A DNA stretch of 9,203 nt. It comes from an uncultured Burkholderiales bacterium. GTDB taxonomy: Bacteria > Pseudomonadota > Gammaproteobacteria > Burkholderiales > Burkholderiaceae_C. Shown piece by piece: positions 1-5,949 of this stretch; the stretch's first letter is position 1; every line of letters starts with the position of its first letter. Location of the stretch: contig CAJBLW010000454.1 of assembly GCA_903953985.1 (NCBI GenBank), positions 1 to 9,203 on the forward strand. The letters run 5' to 3'. The position numbers were made by a program, and so were the translations under genes. The notes beneath the pieces are model-generated. The model saw nothing but the letters and a program-made list of their open reading frames with translations, was not told the DNA's origin and ran no database searches.

Positions 1-311
1 ATCGTGGCGCGCGACCACCCATAAATGAAAGAAATGTTGCGCCCAAACGCCCGGTGCAAAAAGTGGTAATCACCCCCGGCATTGGGATAGGCCGTGCAAA
101 GTTCTGCGTAGCAAAGCGCGCCCGCGATGGAGATCAGGGCGCCTACCATCCACAAAACCAGCGCCCAGCCAGCATCGCCGCTGATGCCAGCAACCAATGA
201 GGGAGTTTTAAAAATGCCGGCTCCAATCACGATGCCCACAATCAGCGCCACGGCTGAAAAGGGGTGCAGCACGCGGAGCATAGTGGCCGGTGCGGCACTA
301 TCGGGTTTCAT
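1..311 (-). CDS. APC-superfamily amino acid permease, N-terminal part (cut by window edge)
   Basis: Only the first 103 codons are present; the gene continues past the left edge. Reading from the ATG at 311, a short polar N-terminus is followed by a first membrane segment at about residues 16-38 carrying GIVIGAGIFKTPS, the glycine-rich broken-helix motif of APC transporters (usual form G-S/A-G-I-F) that contacts the substrate amino group. A second segment lies at about 48-68. It leads into YAELCTAYPNAGGDYHFL (about 68-85) and a following AFGRN, the conserved TM2/TM3 region of the LAT/basic amino acid permease branch. The role inferred is inner-membrane amino acid uptake or exchange; the substrate cannot be told. 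An in-frame stop at 339-341 and no other ATG before 311 fix the longest start; a GGA about 8 bases upstream is a weak ribosome site. It follows the methyltransferase gene by 38 bp on the same strand, so they are probably co-transcribed. Confidence 0.85.
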   Translation of the reverse strand, partial: MKPDSAAPATMLRVLHPFSAVALIVGIVIGAGIFKTPSLVAGISGDAGWALVLWMVGALISIAGALCYAELCTAYPNAGGDYHFLHRAFGRNISFIYGWSRAT

Positions 312-349
312 CAGGATCGTCCAACTCGTTGGTGTTTTTCAAATGCATT

Positions 350-1219
350 TCAAGGTCGGGTGATTTCGACGGGCGTTTGCATGTAATCAGAGACAACCGT
401 GCCCGTGATGCGGCGATCTTCCACACGGCCAGAGAAGGCGTGCACCTTCCGGTCCGGGGTGGTGAATTGAAACTTGACCTCGTCGCCACGCAATTTGGCG
501 CCCATCAGGGCTTGGGTTTGGCCGCCGCGGGTGAGGATTCCGCCAATGTTTTGAAAAGATTGACTCATGTTCAAGCGTGTGGGACCGCCATCCAATCCGG
601 TCATCACCCAGTCGCCCTCAATTTGCGCGGGGACCACCCAGAAATAGCCCTGTGCGAATTGGTCCGACATGGTTTCGTCAGGCCCCCAGTCACCCATGTT
701 GAAGGCATGCGAGACCACCCGCGTGCCGGGCTTCATTTTGAGCAAAATGGGACGGAGCTTCAAGTTCAGATGAGGCATCAGGTAGAGAGTGACCACAGTG
801 GCAGAGCTGAAGTCTTCTTGGAAAATGTCCCCTGTGATGATCTGCACTTTGTCGGTCATGCCCGCTTCGGCCACTTTGCGCCGGGCAAATTGGGCCATGT
901 CGGGGTTGTACTCGATGCCCACCGATCGCGCACCGTATTTGCGCGCTGCCGTGATGGCGATGATGCCGTCCCCCGCACCCAAATCAAACAACCTGTCTTG
1001 ATCGGTCACCTTGGCGGCTGTGAGCATTTTGTCAATCAGCCCTTCTGGGGTGGGGATCCAGATCACATCTTTGCCGGCTTGGCCGCGCACGGGCTCGTAA
1101 CTTGTTGTGGCGGTTTGGGGGCTGGCCGCGTTGGTGGCAGGGACAGTGATGGTGTTTGAGCAGGCCATATTTAACCAGCTTGACAGCAGGATGGGTAACA
1201 AAACACTGAATAACTTCAT
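350..1219 (-). CDS. Exported class I SAM-dependent methyltransferase-like protein
   Basis: This is a 289-residue protein with a Rossmann-type methyltransferase core. Motif I is DLGAGDG at 79-85, the acidic residue closing strand 2 is E103 in GIEYNP, and an acidic D131 follows. A conserved stretch runs from TLYLMP (144-149) to GTRVVSHAFNMGDW (165-178), resembling the small bacterial family related to FAM173/lysine methyltransferases. Residues from about 195 to the end look beta-rich, with repeated G-D/R-x-hydrophobic turns, and form a separate C-terminal domain. The N-terminus (MKLF, then hydrophobic residues 5-19) is a signal sequence; C20 follows N-M-A, an imperfect lipobox, so lipoprotein status is possible but not certain. 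I chose the ATG at 1219 because AGGAG stands six bases upstream; the TTG at 1225 lies inside that spacing. It precedes the permease gene by 38 bp. The methyl acceptor is unknown, and a periplasmic protein would have no obvious SAM supply. Confidence 0.82.
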   Translation of the reverse strand: MKLFSVLLPILLSSWLNMACSNTITVPATNAASPQTATTSYEPVRGQAGKDVIWIPTPEGLIDKMLTAAKVTDQDRLFDLGAGDGIIAITAARKYGARSVGIEYNPDMAQFARRKVAEAGMTDKVQIITGDIFQEDFSSATVVTLYLMPHLNLKLRPILLKMKPGTRVVSHAFNMGDWGPDETMSDQFAQGYFWVVPAQIEGDWVMTGLDGGPTRLNMSQSFQNIGGILTRGGQTQALMGAKLRGDEVKFQFTTPDRKVHAFSGRVEDRRITGTVVSDYMQTPVEITRP

Positions 1220-1225
1220 AATCAA

Positions 1226-1230
1226 CTCCT
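1226..1230 (-). promoter_or_regulatory. Shine-Dalgarno site of the exported methyltransferase
   Basis: The minus strand reads AGGAG here, six bases before the ATG at 1219. It decides between that ATG and the in-frame TTG at 1225, which would leave no room for ribosome binding. Confidence 0.8.
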
Positions 1231-1345
1231 ATGAGATGTGTTGGGCCTGGCTTTGAAAATCTGAGCACTTGCAGCTCATTGGTCTGGACACAAGATTAAT
1301 TTTTTTGAATTAGTTTTTTTAATGGGTCTTGATTTTGGTTTTTAT

Positions 1346-1357
1346 GGGTAGTTACCC
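1346..1357. repeat. Perfect inverted repeat GGGTA-N2-TACCC, candidate operator
   Basis: GGGTAGTTACCC has perfect 5-bp arms around a 2-bp centre. After one mismatch on each side, two more bases pair (TA and TA). It lies about 127 bp upstream of the methyltransferase start and about 270 bp upstream of the membrane fusion gene. The minus-strand half TACCCAT fits the TACYYMT heptamer known for NarL-type regulators, but the halves face each other in the opposite order to the classical NarL 7-2-7 site. A binding site for a LuxR/FixJ/NarL-class response regulator is therefore a guess. The stem is too short and lacks a following T-run directly beside it, so a terminator is unlikely. Confidence 0.4.
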
Positions 1358-1522
1358 TTAATTTGATCGCCATGGTCTATGGTTCGGTGCAGTTGGGCTT
1401 GGTGAATTTTGAATAAATGCTAACGCAACAACATGAAACGCTCTACGCATCCATCGTCAAATTCCCTATTGTTTTCCTGAGAAATAGATTCAACCCAAAG
1501 CACCCTAGGGTCTTGATTCAAA

Positions 1523-1552
1523 TTGACGCTTGTAGAATCGGGCCCATTTAAA
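1523..1552 (+). promoter_or_regulatory. Candidate sigma-70 promoter of the membrane fusion gene
   Basis: TTGACG (5 of 6 to the -35 consensus) and TTTAAA (4 of 6 to the -10 consensus) are separated by 18 bp. They lie about 77 bp before the ATG at 1629. A TAGAAT at 1533-1538 is a better -10 by itself but has no matching -35 at proper spacing. Confidence 0.3.
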
Positions 1553-1628
1553 GAGTGGACAAGAGAACGCGCTGTTTGCATGAACGGCAAAGCATTGTCT
1601 TGTTCATCAAAATGAAAGTGCTGGATTT

Positions 1629-3839
1629 ATGGCCAGTCAACGCGTGATCATGACCCATCCCCTGCCCAGCAAATCCCCCAATCCGTGGAGTTTCTTGCCA
1701 TTTGCGCTGACGATATTCACCAGCGCTTTTTTGTTGTTTCAGGTTCAGCCCCTGCTCAGCAAACAAATCCTGCCGTGGTTTGGTGGCAGTCCCGCAGTTT
1801 GGACCACGGCCATGCTGTTTTTTCAAACCCTTTTGTGCTTGGGCTACCTGTATGCCCATGCTTTGGCGGCCTTGCCCTCCCGGAAAACCCAGGCGCGTAT
1901 TCATGTGGTCTTGTTGGTACTGGCGGCCTTGTTGGCTTCTAAAGTGCTGCCCGGGTCGGAGCTTCGGCCGGAATCACCTGACTCGCCGGTTTTTCAGGTG
2001 TTGCTAATTTTGGGGGTCAGTGTGGGCTTGCCGTATTTTTGTTTGGCGACCACCGGGCCTTTGGTTCAGCACTGGTTCACCAGCACGGCCCACGCCTCAT
2101 CGGTGTTCCGTTTGTATGCTTTGTCCAATGTGGGTTCGTTCTTGGCACTTTTGTCTTTTCCATATGTGCTGGAGCCTTGGCTGGAGCAGCAGGAAATGGG
2201 GCGACTTTGGACAGCTGGCTTTTGGGTGTTTGCCTTGCTGTGTTTGCCGGTGGCTTTGGGTGCATGGCAAAACAAGACGCCCGCCGGCGCAGCCCATTTC
2301 GATAATGCCGAGGCCCTGCCAAGGCAAGCGGCCAGCGCACTGAAGCCTTCGTGGGTCCAGCGCCTGTCTTGGGTGGCTTTGCCGGCCTTGGCCTCATTGG
2401 TTTTCATTGCAACGACCGATCAGATCAGCCACGACGTGGCGCCAGAGCCAAGGCTGTGGGTATCGACACTGGGTTTGTATTTGGTCACTTTCATCTTGAC
2501 TTTTGACCACCCCCGTTGGTACCGCCCCAAGTTGTTTGCATTGCTCACGCTGATTTTGTTGTTGGCCGCATCAGGATTGAGCGACATACCGCGTTGGCTC
2601 GGTATCGATTGGGACTATGGCGTCAATGAAGTGCGTTGGTCGCATTACGCTTTGTTGTTTGTGGTGTGCATGCTGTGCCACGGCGAACTGTACCGCCGCA
2701 GGCCGGTGAATACGCGTCGCTTGACCGAGTTTTACCTGTGCATGTCGATTGGGGGGGCGTTCGGGGGCTTGTTTGTGACCCTGGTGGCCACCCAATTCTT
2801 TGACGATTACCTTGAGTGGTTGATGGCCTTGGTCCTGGTGGCCTTGTTGGCTTGCCATGTCTTGTTTCGCGTTGAGGATCAATCCCGTGGTCGTGTGCGT
2901 CATGCCGCGGGTGCCTTGACGGCAGTGGTCATGGTGGCTTTGTTGTATGCCATGCAAAACCCGTGGTCTTGGCGCGAGGTCCGCAAGGACGACCGTACTG
3001 AAGTTGTGCTTGATCAAGTCCGAAATTTTTATGGCACCGTGTCCGTCAAGGAGCGACGCTATGTCTCGGAGCCTGAGCGCGATGACCGAGTGTTTTTCAG
3101 TGGCAATGTGACCCATGGTCAGCAGTTTCTATCTGACGCGCTCCGTCATGTGCCGACCACGTACTATGCCCGAGACAGCGGTATCGGGGAGACATTGCAA
3201 TGGGCCATGCAACAAAAGCCTTCGCTCTCCGTTGCCTTGATTGGTTTGGGTGCAGGCACCTTGGCCAACTACGCACGCCAAACCGATGCCTATGACTTTT
3301 ATGAAATCAATCCCGCGGCCGTGCGGTTTGCACAGGAGTGGTTTGACAACTTGTCCACCTGCAAAGCGGGTGAGCAGAATATTTTGTTGGGTGATGCCAG
3401 GTTGCGCATGGAGCAATTGCCCAAAGACAAGTTGTACGACGTGATTGTGCTGGACGCCTTCACAGGTGGATCGGTGCCCATCCATTTGTTGACCCGTGAG
3501 GCGTTTGGGATTTATCGAAACCACCTGAAGCCCGATGGTCACATTGCAATCAACATCACCAATGCCTATTTGAATCTTTACCCGATTGTGAAAGCCCAAG
3601 CCGAGGTTTCGGGTATGACCTACCGGCACAAATACCAAGCAGTGGATGAGGTGCGCAATGTGAGAAGGAATTTGCACTTCATCATGACTCAGGACCAGGC
3701 TTACCTGAAGGCGTACCCATCGGTCAATCGTGAAGTGCGGGACGAACAGGGTCGTTTGCTCGGAAACGAGCCTTATGACCAACCAGGTTTGAGATTGTGG
3801 ACAGACCAGTTCAGTAGCATTGCGCCGATTGTCCGGTGA
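1629..3839 (+). CDS. Membrane protein fused to a spermidine-synthase-like domain (fused MFS/SpdSyn type)
   Basis: A 736-residue two-part protein. Residues about 21-445 hold some 12-13 hydrophobic segments (for example about 21-41, 59-79, 90-108, 121-141, 158-180, 193-213, 246-262, 276-293, 301-317, 368-390, 396-413, 427-442), including the family-typical FQVQPLLSKQILPWFGG at 37-53. The soluble C-terminal part resembles polyamine aminopropyltransferases: GNVTHGQQF (492-500), VALIGLGAG (535-543), E559 closing strand 2, GDAR (588-591) and VLDAFTGGSVPIHLLT (607-622). D609 matches the first catalytic aspartate, but the acidic residue of the spermidine synthase GGGDG loop is absent and G614 sits where relatives often have aspartate. 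A classical spermidine synthase activity is therefore doubtful; substrate and product are unknown. No in-frame ATG or GTG lies between the upstream stop at 1581 and 1629. The ribosome site is weak, and M8 (1650) is a possible alternative start. It ends 12 bp from the convergent SDR gene. Confidence 0.85.
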   Translation: MASQRVIMTHPLPSKSPNPWSFLPFALTIFTSAFLLFQVQPLLSKQILPWFGGSPAVWTTAMLFFQTLLCLGYLYAHALAALPSRKTQARIHVVLLVLAALLASKVLPGSELRPESPDSPVFQVLLILGVSVGLPYFCLATTGPLVQHWFTSTAHASSVFRLYALSNVGSFLALLSFPYVLEPWLEQQEMGRLWTAGFWVFALLCLPVALGAWQNKTPAGAAHFDNAEALPRQAASALKPSWVQRLSWVALPALASLVFIATTDQISHDVAPEPRLWVSTLGLYLVTFILTFDHPRWYRPKLFALLTLILLLAASGLSDIPRWLGIDWDYGVNEVRWSHYALLFVVCMLCHGELYRRRPVNTRRLTEFYLCMSIGGAFGGLFVTLVATQFFDDYLEWLMALVLVALLACHVLFRVEDQSRGRVRHAAGALTAVVMVALLYAMQNPWSWREVRKDDRTEVVLDQVRNFYGTVSVKERRYVSEPERDDRVFFSGNVTHGQQFLSDALRHVPTTYYARDSGIGETLQWAMQQKPSLSVALIGLGAGTLANYARQTDAYDFYEINPAAVRFAQEWFDNLSTCKAGEQNILLGDARLRMEQLPKDKLYDVIVLDAFTGGSVPIHLLTREAFGIYRNHLKPDGHIAINITNAYLNLYPIVKAQAEVSGMTYRHKYQAVDEVRNVRRNLHFIMTQDQAYLKAYPSVNREVRDEQGRLLGNEPYDQPGLRLWTDQFSSIAPIVR

Positions 3840-3851
3840 GTTAACGTCTTC

Positions 3852-4604
3852 TTATCGACCACCTGCAACATCCACGATACTGCCGTGAACGTAACTGGCT
3901 TCAGGTCCCGCAAGCCACATGGCCACCTTGGCAACTTCCTCTGCCGTACCGGAACGCCCCAGGGGGACGGCAGTTTTCGCCATGATTTTCATCTGATCAA
4001 TGCCGCCATGAACGTTGTGGATGTCAGTGGCAATGAGGCCGGGTCGGATCGCATTGACCCGAACACCTTGGGCGCCCACTTCTTTGGCCAAAGCCAGATT
4101 GAAACTGTCCAGCGCCCCTTTTGAGCCTGCGTAGGCGCTGCCGCCGGACAAGCCGCCAAGGCGTGATGCGACCGACGACATGTTGACAATCGCACCACCC
4201 GAGCCACCATGTGCGGTAGACATGCGAAGCACCGCTTCACGCGCACAGTAATAAGCGCTGAATACATTGGCACCATAAAGACGATTGAGCTTTGTTTCGT
4301 CCACTTCCGTGATCAAAAAGCTCGCCAGAATCCCAGCATTGTTGATGAGCGCGTGCAAAGGACCTAAAGCCTCATCGAACTCACGAAACATGCGCTGCAC
4401 TTCCGATTGTTGGCTGACATCGGCTTGCAAACAAACGACTTTGGTGCCTGTTTGCCGCAACTCTTCGGCCAGGCCCAAGGCTTCGCTTTGACTTTGGTTG
4501 TAATTGAGTCCAATCGACCAGCCCTGCTGCGCCGCTTGGCGTGCAATCGCCTGACCAATGCCTCGACTGGCACCCGTGATGAGGATGTTTTTTGGGGTAT
4601 TCAT
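3852..4604 (-). CDS. SDR family NAD(P)-dependent oxidoreductase (FabG-like)
   Basis: This is a 250-residue classical short-chain dehydrogenase/reductase, full length for the family. The cofactor loop is TGASRGIG (10-17), NNAG is at 88-91, the structural N is N113, and the catalytic set is S144, Y158 (in SAYAGSKGA) and K162. R14 in the glycine loop and the lack of an acidic residue at the end of strand 2 (GLNYNQS) favour NADP(H) over NAD. The C-terminal SYVHGSIVDVAGGR is the usual SDR ending. The reaction is likely reduction or oxidation of a hydroxy/keto group; the substrate is unknown. It is the last gene of the operon. Its ATG lies 4 bp after the Bug gene stop, and a GAG overlapping that region with 7-base spacing suggests translational coupling. 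It converges with the membrane fusion gene, 12 bp away, and no clear hairpin terminator lies between them. Confidence 0.93.
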   Translation of the reverse strand: MNTPKNILITGASRGIGQAIARQAAQQGWSIGLNYNQSQSEALGLAEELRQTGTKVVCLQADVSQQSEVQRMFREFDEALGPLHALINNAGILASFLITEVDETKLNRLYGANVFSAYYCAREAVLRMSTAHGGSGGAIVNMSSVASRLGGLSGGSAYAGSKGALDSFNLALAKEVGAQGVRVNAIRPGLIATDIHNVHGGIDQMKIMAKTAVPLGRSGTAEEVAKVAMWLAGPEASYVHGSIVDVAGGR

Positions 4605-4608
4605 GCGG

Positions 4609-5577
4609 TCACTCAGGTTGGATATTGGCTTCTTTGACCAAGCGAACCCATTTGCTGACTTCGCTGGCCATGAAGGTTTTCAGTTGGTCGGGGGTCATGA
4701 CCACGGGCTGTATGCCAATACCAGCCAATTTTTCCTGCGCATCCTTAGACTTCAAGGCTTGACCCATGCTTGCATTGAGTTTGTCCACCACGTCTTTGGG
4801 CATACCGGCTGGGCCCACCAAGGCAAACCAGGCGGTGATGTCAAAGCCCGGCATGGTCTCGGCCAACGACGGCCAGTCGGGTACCAGCGACGAGCGTTTG
4901 TTGGCTGTGATGCCTAAGGGGCGCAACTTGCCCCCTTTGGCTTGAGCCATTGAGTTTCCCAAGTCGACAAACGTGAAGTCCACTACACCTGCCATCACGT
5001 CGTTCATGGCCAGGGGAATGCCTTTGTAGGCAACGCCCATGGTGTCAATATTGCCCAACTTATTCAGCACCGCAATGCTCACTTGTGAACTGGAAGAGCC
5101 ATAGCCTGCGTTGACTTTGCCAGGGCGCTGCTTGGCGTAGTTGATGAATTCCTGAATATTCTTGGCAGGATGATCTGTTTTCACCATCAAAACCAGCATA
5201 TTTTCACCCACGGCAGCGACCGGTGTGAAGTCCTTGAGTGGATCGTAGGGGATGCTTTTGAGCAAAGCCACGTTGGAGGCAGCAGCAGAATTGGAGGAAA
5301 ACAAAAGGGTGTGGCCATCGGGCGCAGATCGGATGACATCCATGGCCGCAATCGAGCCACCTGCACCCGGCTTGTTTTCCACTAAAAAAGTTTGGCCCAT
5401 TAATGTTTGCATTTGCTGAGCCATCAGTCTGGCCGCTTGGTCAGTGGCGCTACCTGCTGGAAAGGGCACGACAAATTTGACGGGTTTCGAAGGGTAGGCC
5501 TGAGACCAGCTCGAAACGGACCATCCGAGCAGGGCCAAGCCAATGGCAAAGCTTTTTAAAAAAATGCGTGTTTTCAC
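4609..5577 (-). CDS. Bug/TctC-family periplasmic solute-binding protein
   Basis: A 322-residue receptor of the Bug family (tripartite tricarboxylate transporter substrate-binding proteins), which is abundant in Burkholderiales and binds carboxylates or related small molecules. The signal peptide has K2/R4, a hydrophobic core to about residue 24, and likely cleavage after S-Q-A at 27 before YPSKPV. Family motifs follow in order: FVVPFPAGSATDQAAR (35-50), VENKPGAGG (67-75), PDGHTLLF (86-93), GYGSSSS (158-164) and AYKG (183-186). The two-lobed binding domain runs to the C-terminus. The start is GTG at 5577, supported by AGGAG five bases upstream. It lies 34 bp after the small AtuA-like gene and 4 bp before the SDR gene. 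No TctA/TctB membrane subunits are in the window, so it either uses a permease encoded elsewhere or acts as a sensor/receptor. The ligand is unknown; the neighbours suggest an organic acid. Confidence 0.95.
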   Translation of the reverse strand: MKTRIFLKSFAIGLALLGWSVSSWSQAYPSKPVKFVVPFPAGSATDQAARLMAQQMQTLMGQTFLVENKPGAGGSIAAMDVIRSAPDGHTLLFSSNSAAASNVALLKSIPYDPLKDFTPVAAVGENMLVLMVKTDHPAKNIQEFINYAKQRPGKVNAGYGSSSSQVSIAVLNKLGNIDTMGVAYKGIPLAMNDVMAGVVDFTFVDLGNSMAQAKGGKLRPLGITANKRSSLVPDWPSLAETMPGFDITAWFALVGPAGMPKDVVDKLNASMGQALKSKDAQEKLAGIGIQPVVMTPDQLKTFMASEVSKWVRLVKEANIQPE

Positions 5578-5582
5578 GTTGT

Positions 5583-5587
5583 CTCCT
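5583..5587 (-). promoter_or_regulatory. Shine-Dalgarno site deciding the GTG start of the Bug gene
   Basis: The minus strand reads AGGAG followed by ACAAC and then GTG at 5577. No in-frame ATG lies near the signal peptide, so the GTG start is well supported by this site. Confidence 0.8.
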
Positions 5588-5611
5588 GATGGTTATATAA
5601 AAAAATTGATC

Positions 5612-5929
5612 TCAAGGTCTTTGAACAGGGAGGGTCAGCAAATGGAAAGACAAAGATTTGCCATGCATGTCGAGGTTGAGTGAGTCATTGACGCCCCCAT
5701 CCAGTACGTTGTCCATGACAAAATTCATGGCCCCCAAGTTGGGCAAAAGGTAGCGGCGCACTTCACTGGGGCGGCGAGCGCCAAAATGAACGGCTACCCT
5801 TTCAGGCGTGACCTGATCGACCAGCAAAGCAAAGTCTTCTGGCTTGTAGGCAATCAGACTGATGTTGGCATGGTTGCCTTTGTCACCCGTTCGGGCGTGT
5901 GCAAGCTCGTAAAGCAGAATGTTGTTCAT
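5612..5929 (-). CDS. Small AtuA-related C-terminal (ferredoxin-fold-like) subunit
   Basis: A 105-residue protein matching the C-terminal domain that follows AtuA/DUF1446 in fused homologues. The conserved opening is LAHARTGDKGNHANISLIAY (residues 8-27), and the end carries the L-x-GGV-x-x-SL-x-LD-x-HGKSLS-x-HLLTLP pattern. Here it is a separate gene, 20 bp downstream of the AtuA gene. The frame stays open back to an ATG at 5998, but those 23 extra residues overlap the AtuA 3' end and look like shadow sequence, so I chose the ATG at 5929 where family similarity begins. No good Shine-Dalgarno precedes it, which suggests translation coupled to AtuA. The role is probably as a partner subunit of the AtuA protein in the cytoplasm; the biochemical reaction is not established from sequence. 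Confidence 0.87.
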   Translation of the reverse strand: MNNILLYELAHARTGDKGNHANISLIAYKPEDFALLVDQVTPERVAVHFGARRPSEVRRYLLPNLGAMNFVMDNVLDGGVNDSLNLDMHGKSLSFHLLTLPVQRP

Positions 5930-5949
5930 GGGGCAGTGCTGAAAAAAAT

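Larger units (their letters stand above)
1220..1628. other. 409-bp gene-free region between divergent genes
   Basis: No convincing coding region lies here on either strand. It must hold the promoters of the minus-strand methyltransferase/permease pair and the plus-strand membrane fusion gene. Visible contents are T-rich tracts on the plus strand at about 1300-1320 (A-tracts as read toward the methyltransferase), a perfect short inverted repeat at 1346-1357, and a candidate sigma-70 promoter at about 1523-1552. I could not identify a clear -35/-10 pair for the minus-strand unit. Confidence 0.7.

Noticed and set aside
290..1159. Long plus-strand open frame of 289 codons opposite the methyltransferase
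   Set aside because: It is antisense to a gene with clear motifs, signal sequence and a strong ribosome site; its own translation shows no recognisable domain.
1220..1225. TTG at 1225 as start of the exported methyltransferase
   Set aside because: The AGGAG site ends one base before it, leaving no spacing; the ATG at 1219 has ideal six-base spacing.
1291..1331. CAAGA...TCTTG inverted repeat around T-rich tracts
   Set aside because: The arms are only 5 bp with a loop of about 30 bases in low-complexity sequence, which is expected by chance.
3129..3782. Minus-strand open frame of 217 codons
   Set aside because: It is a shadow of the spermidine-synthase-like domain, which has strong motif support on the plus strand.
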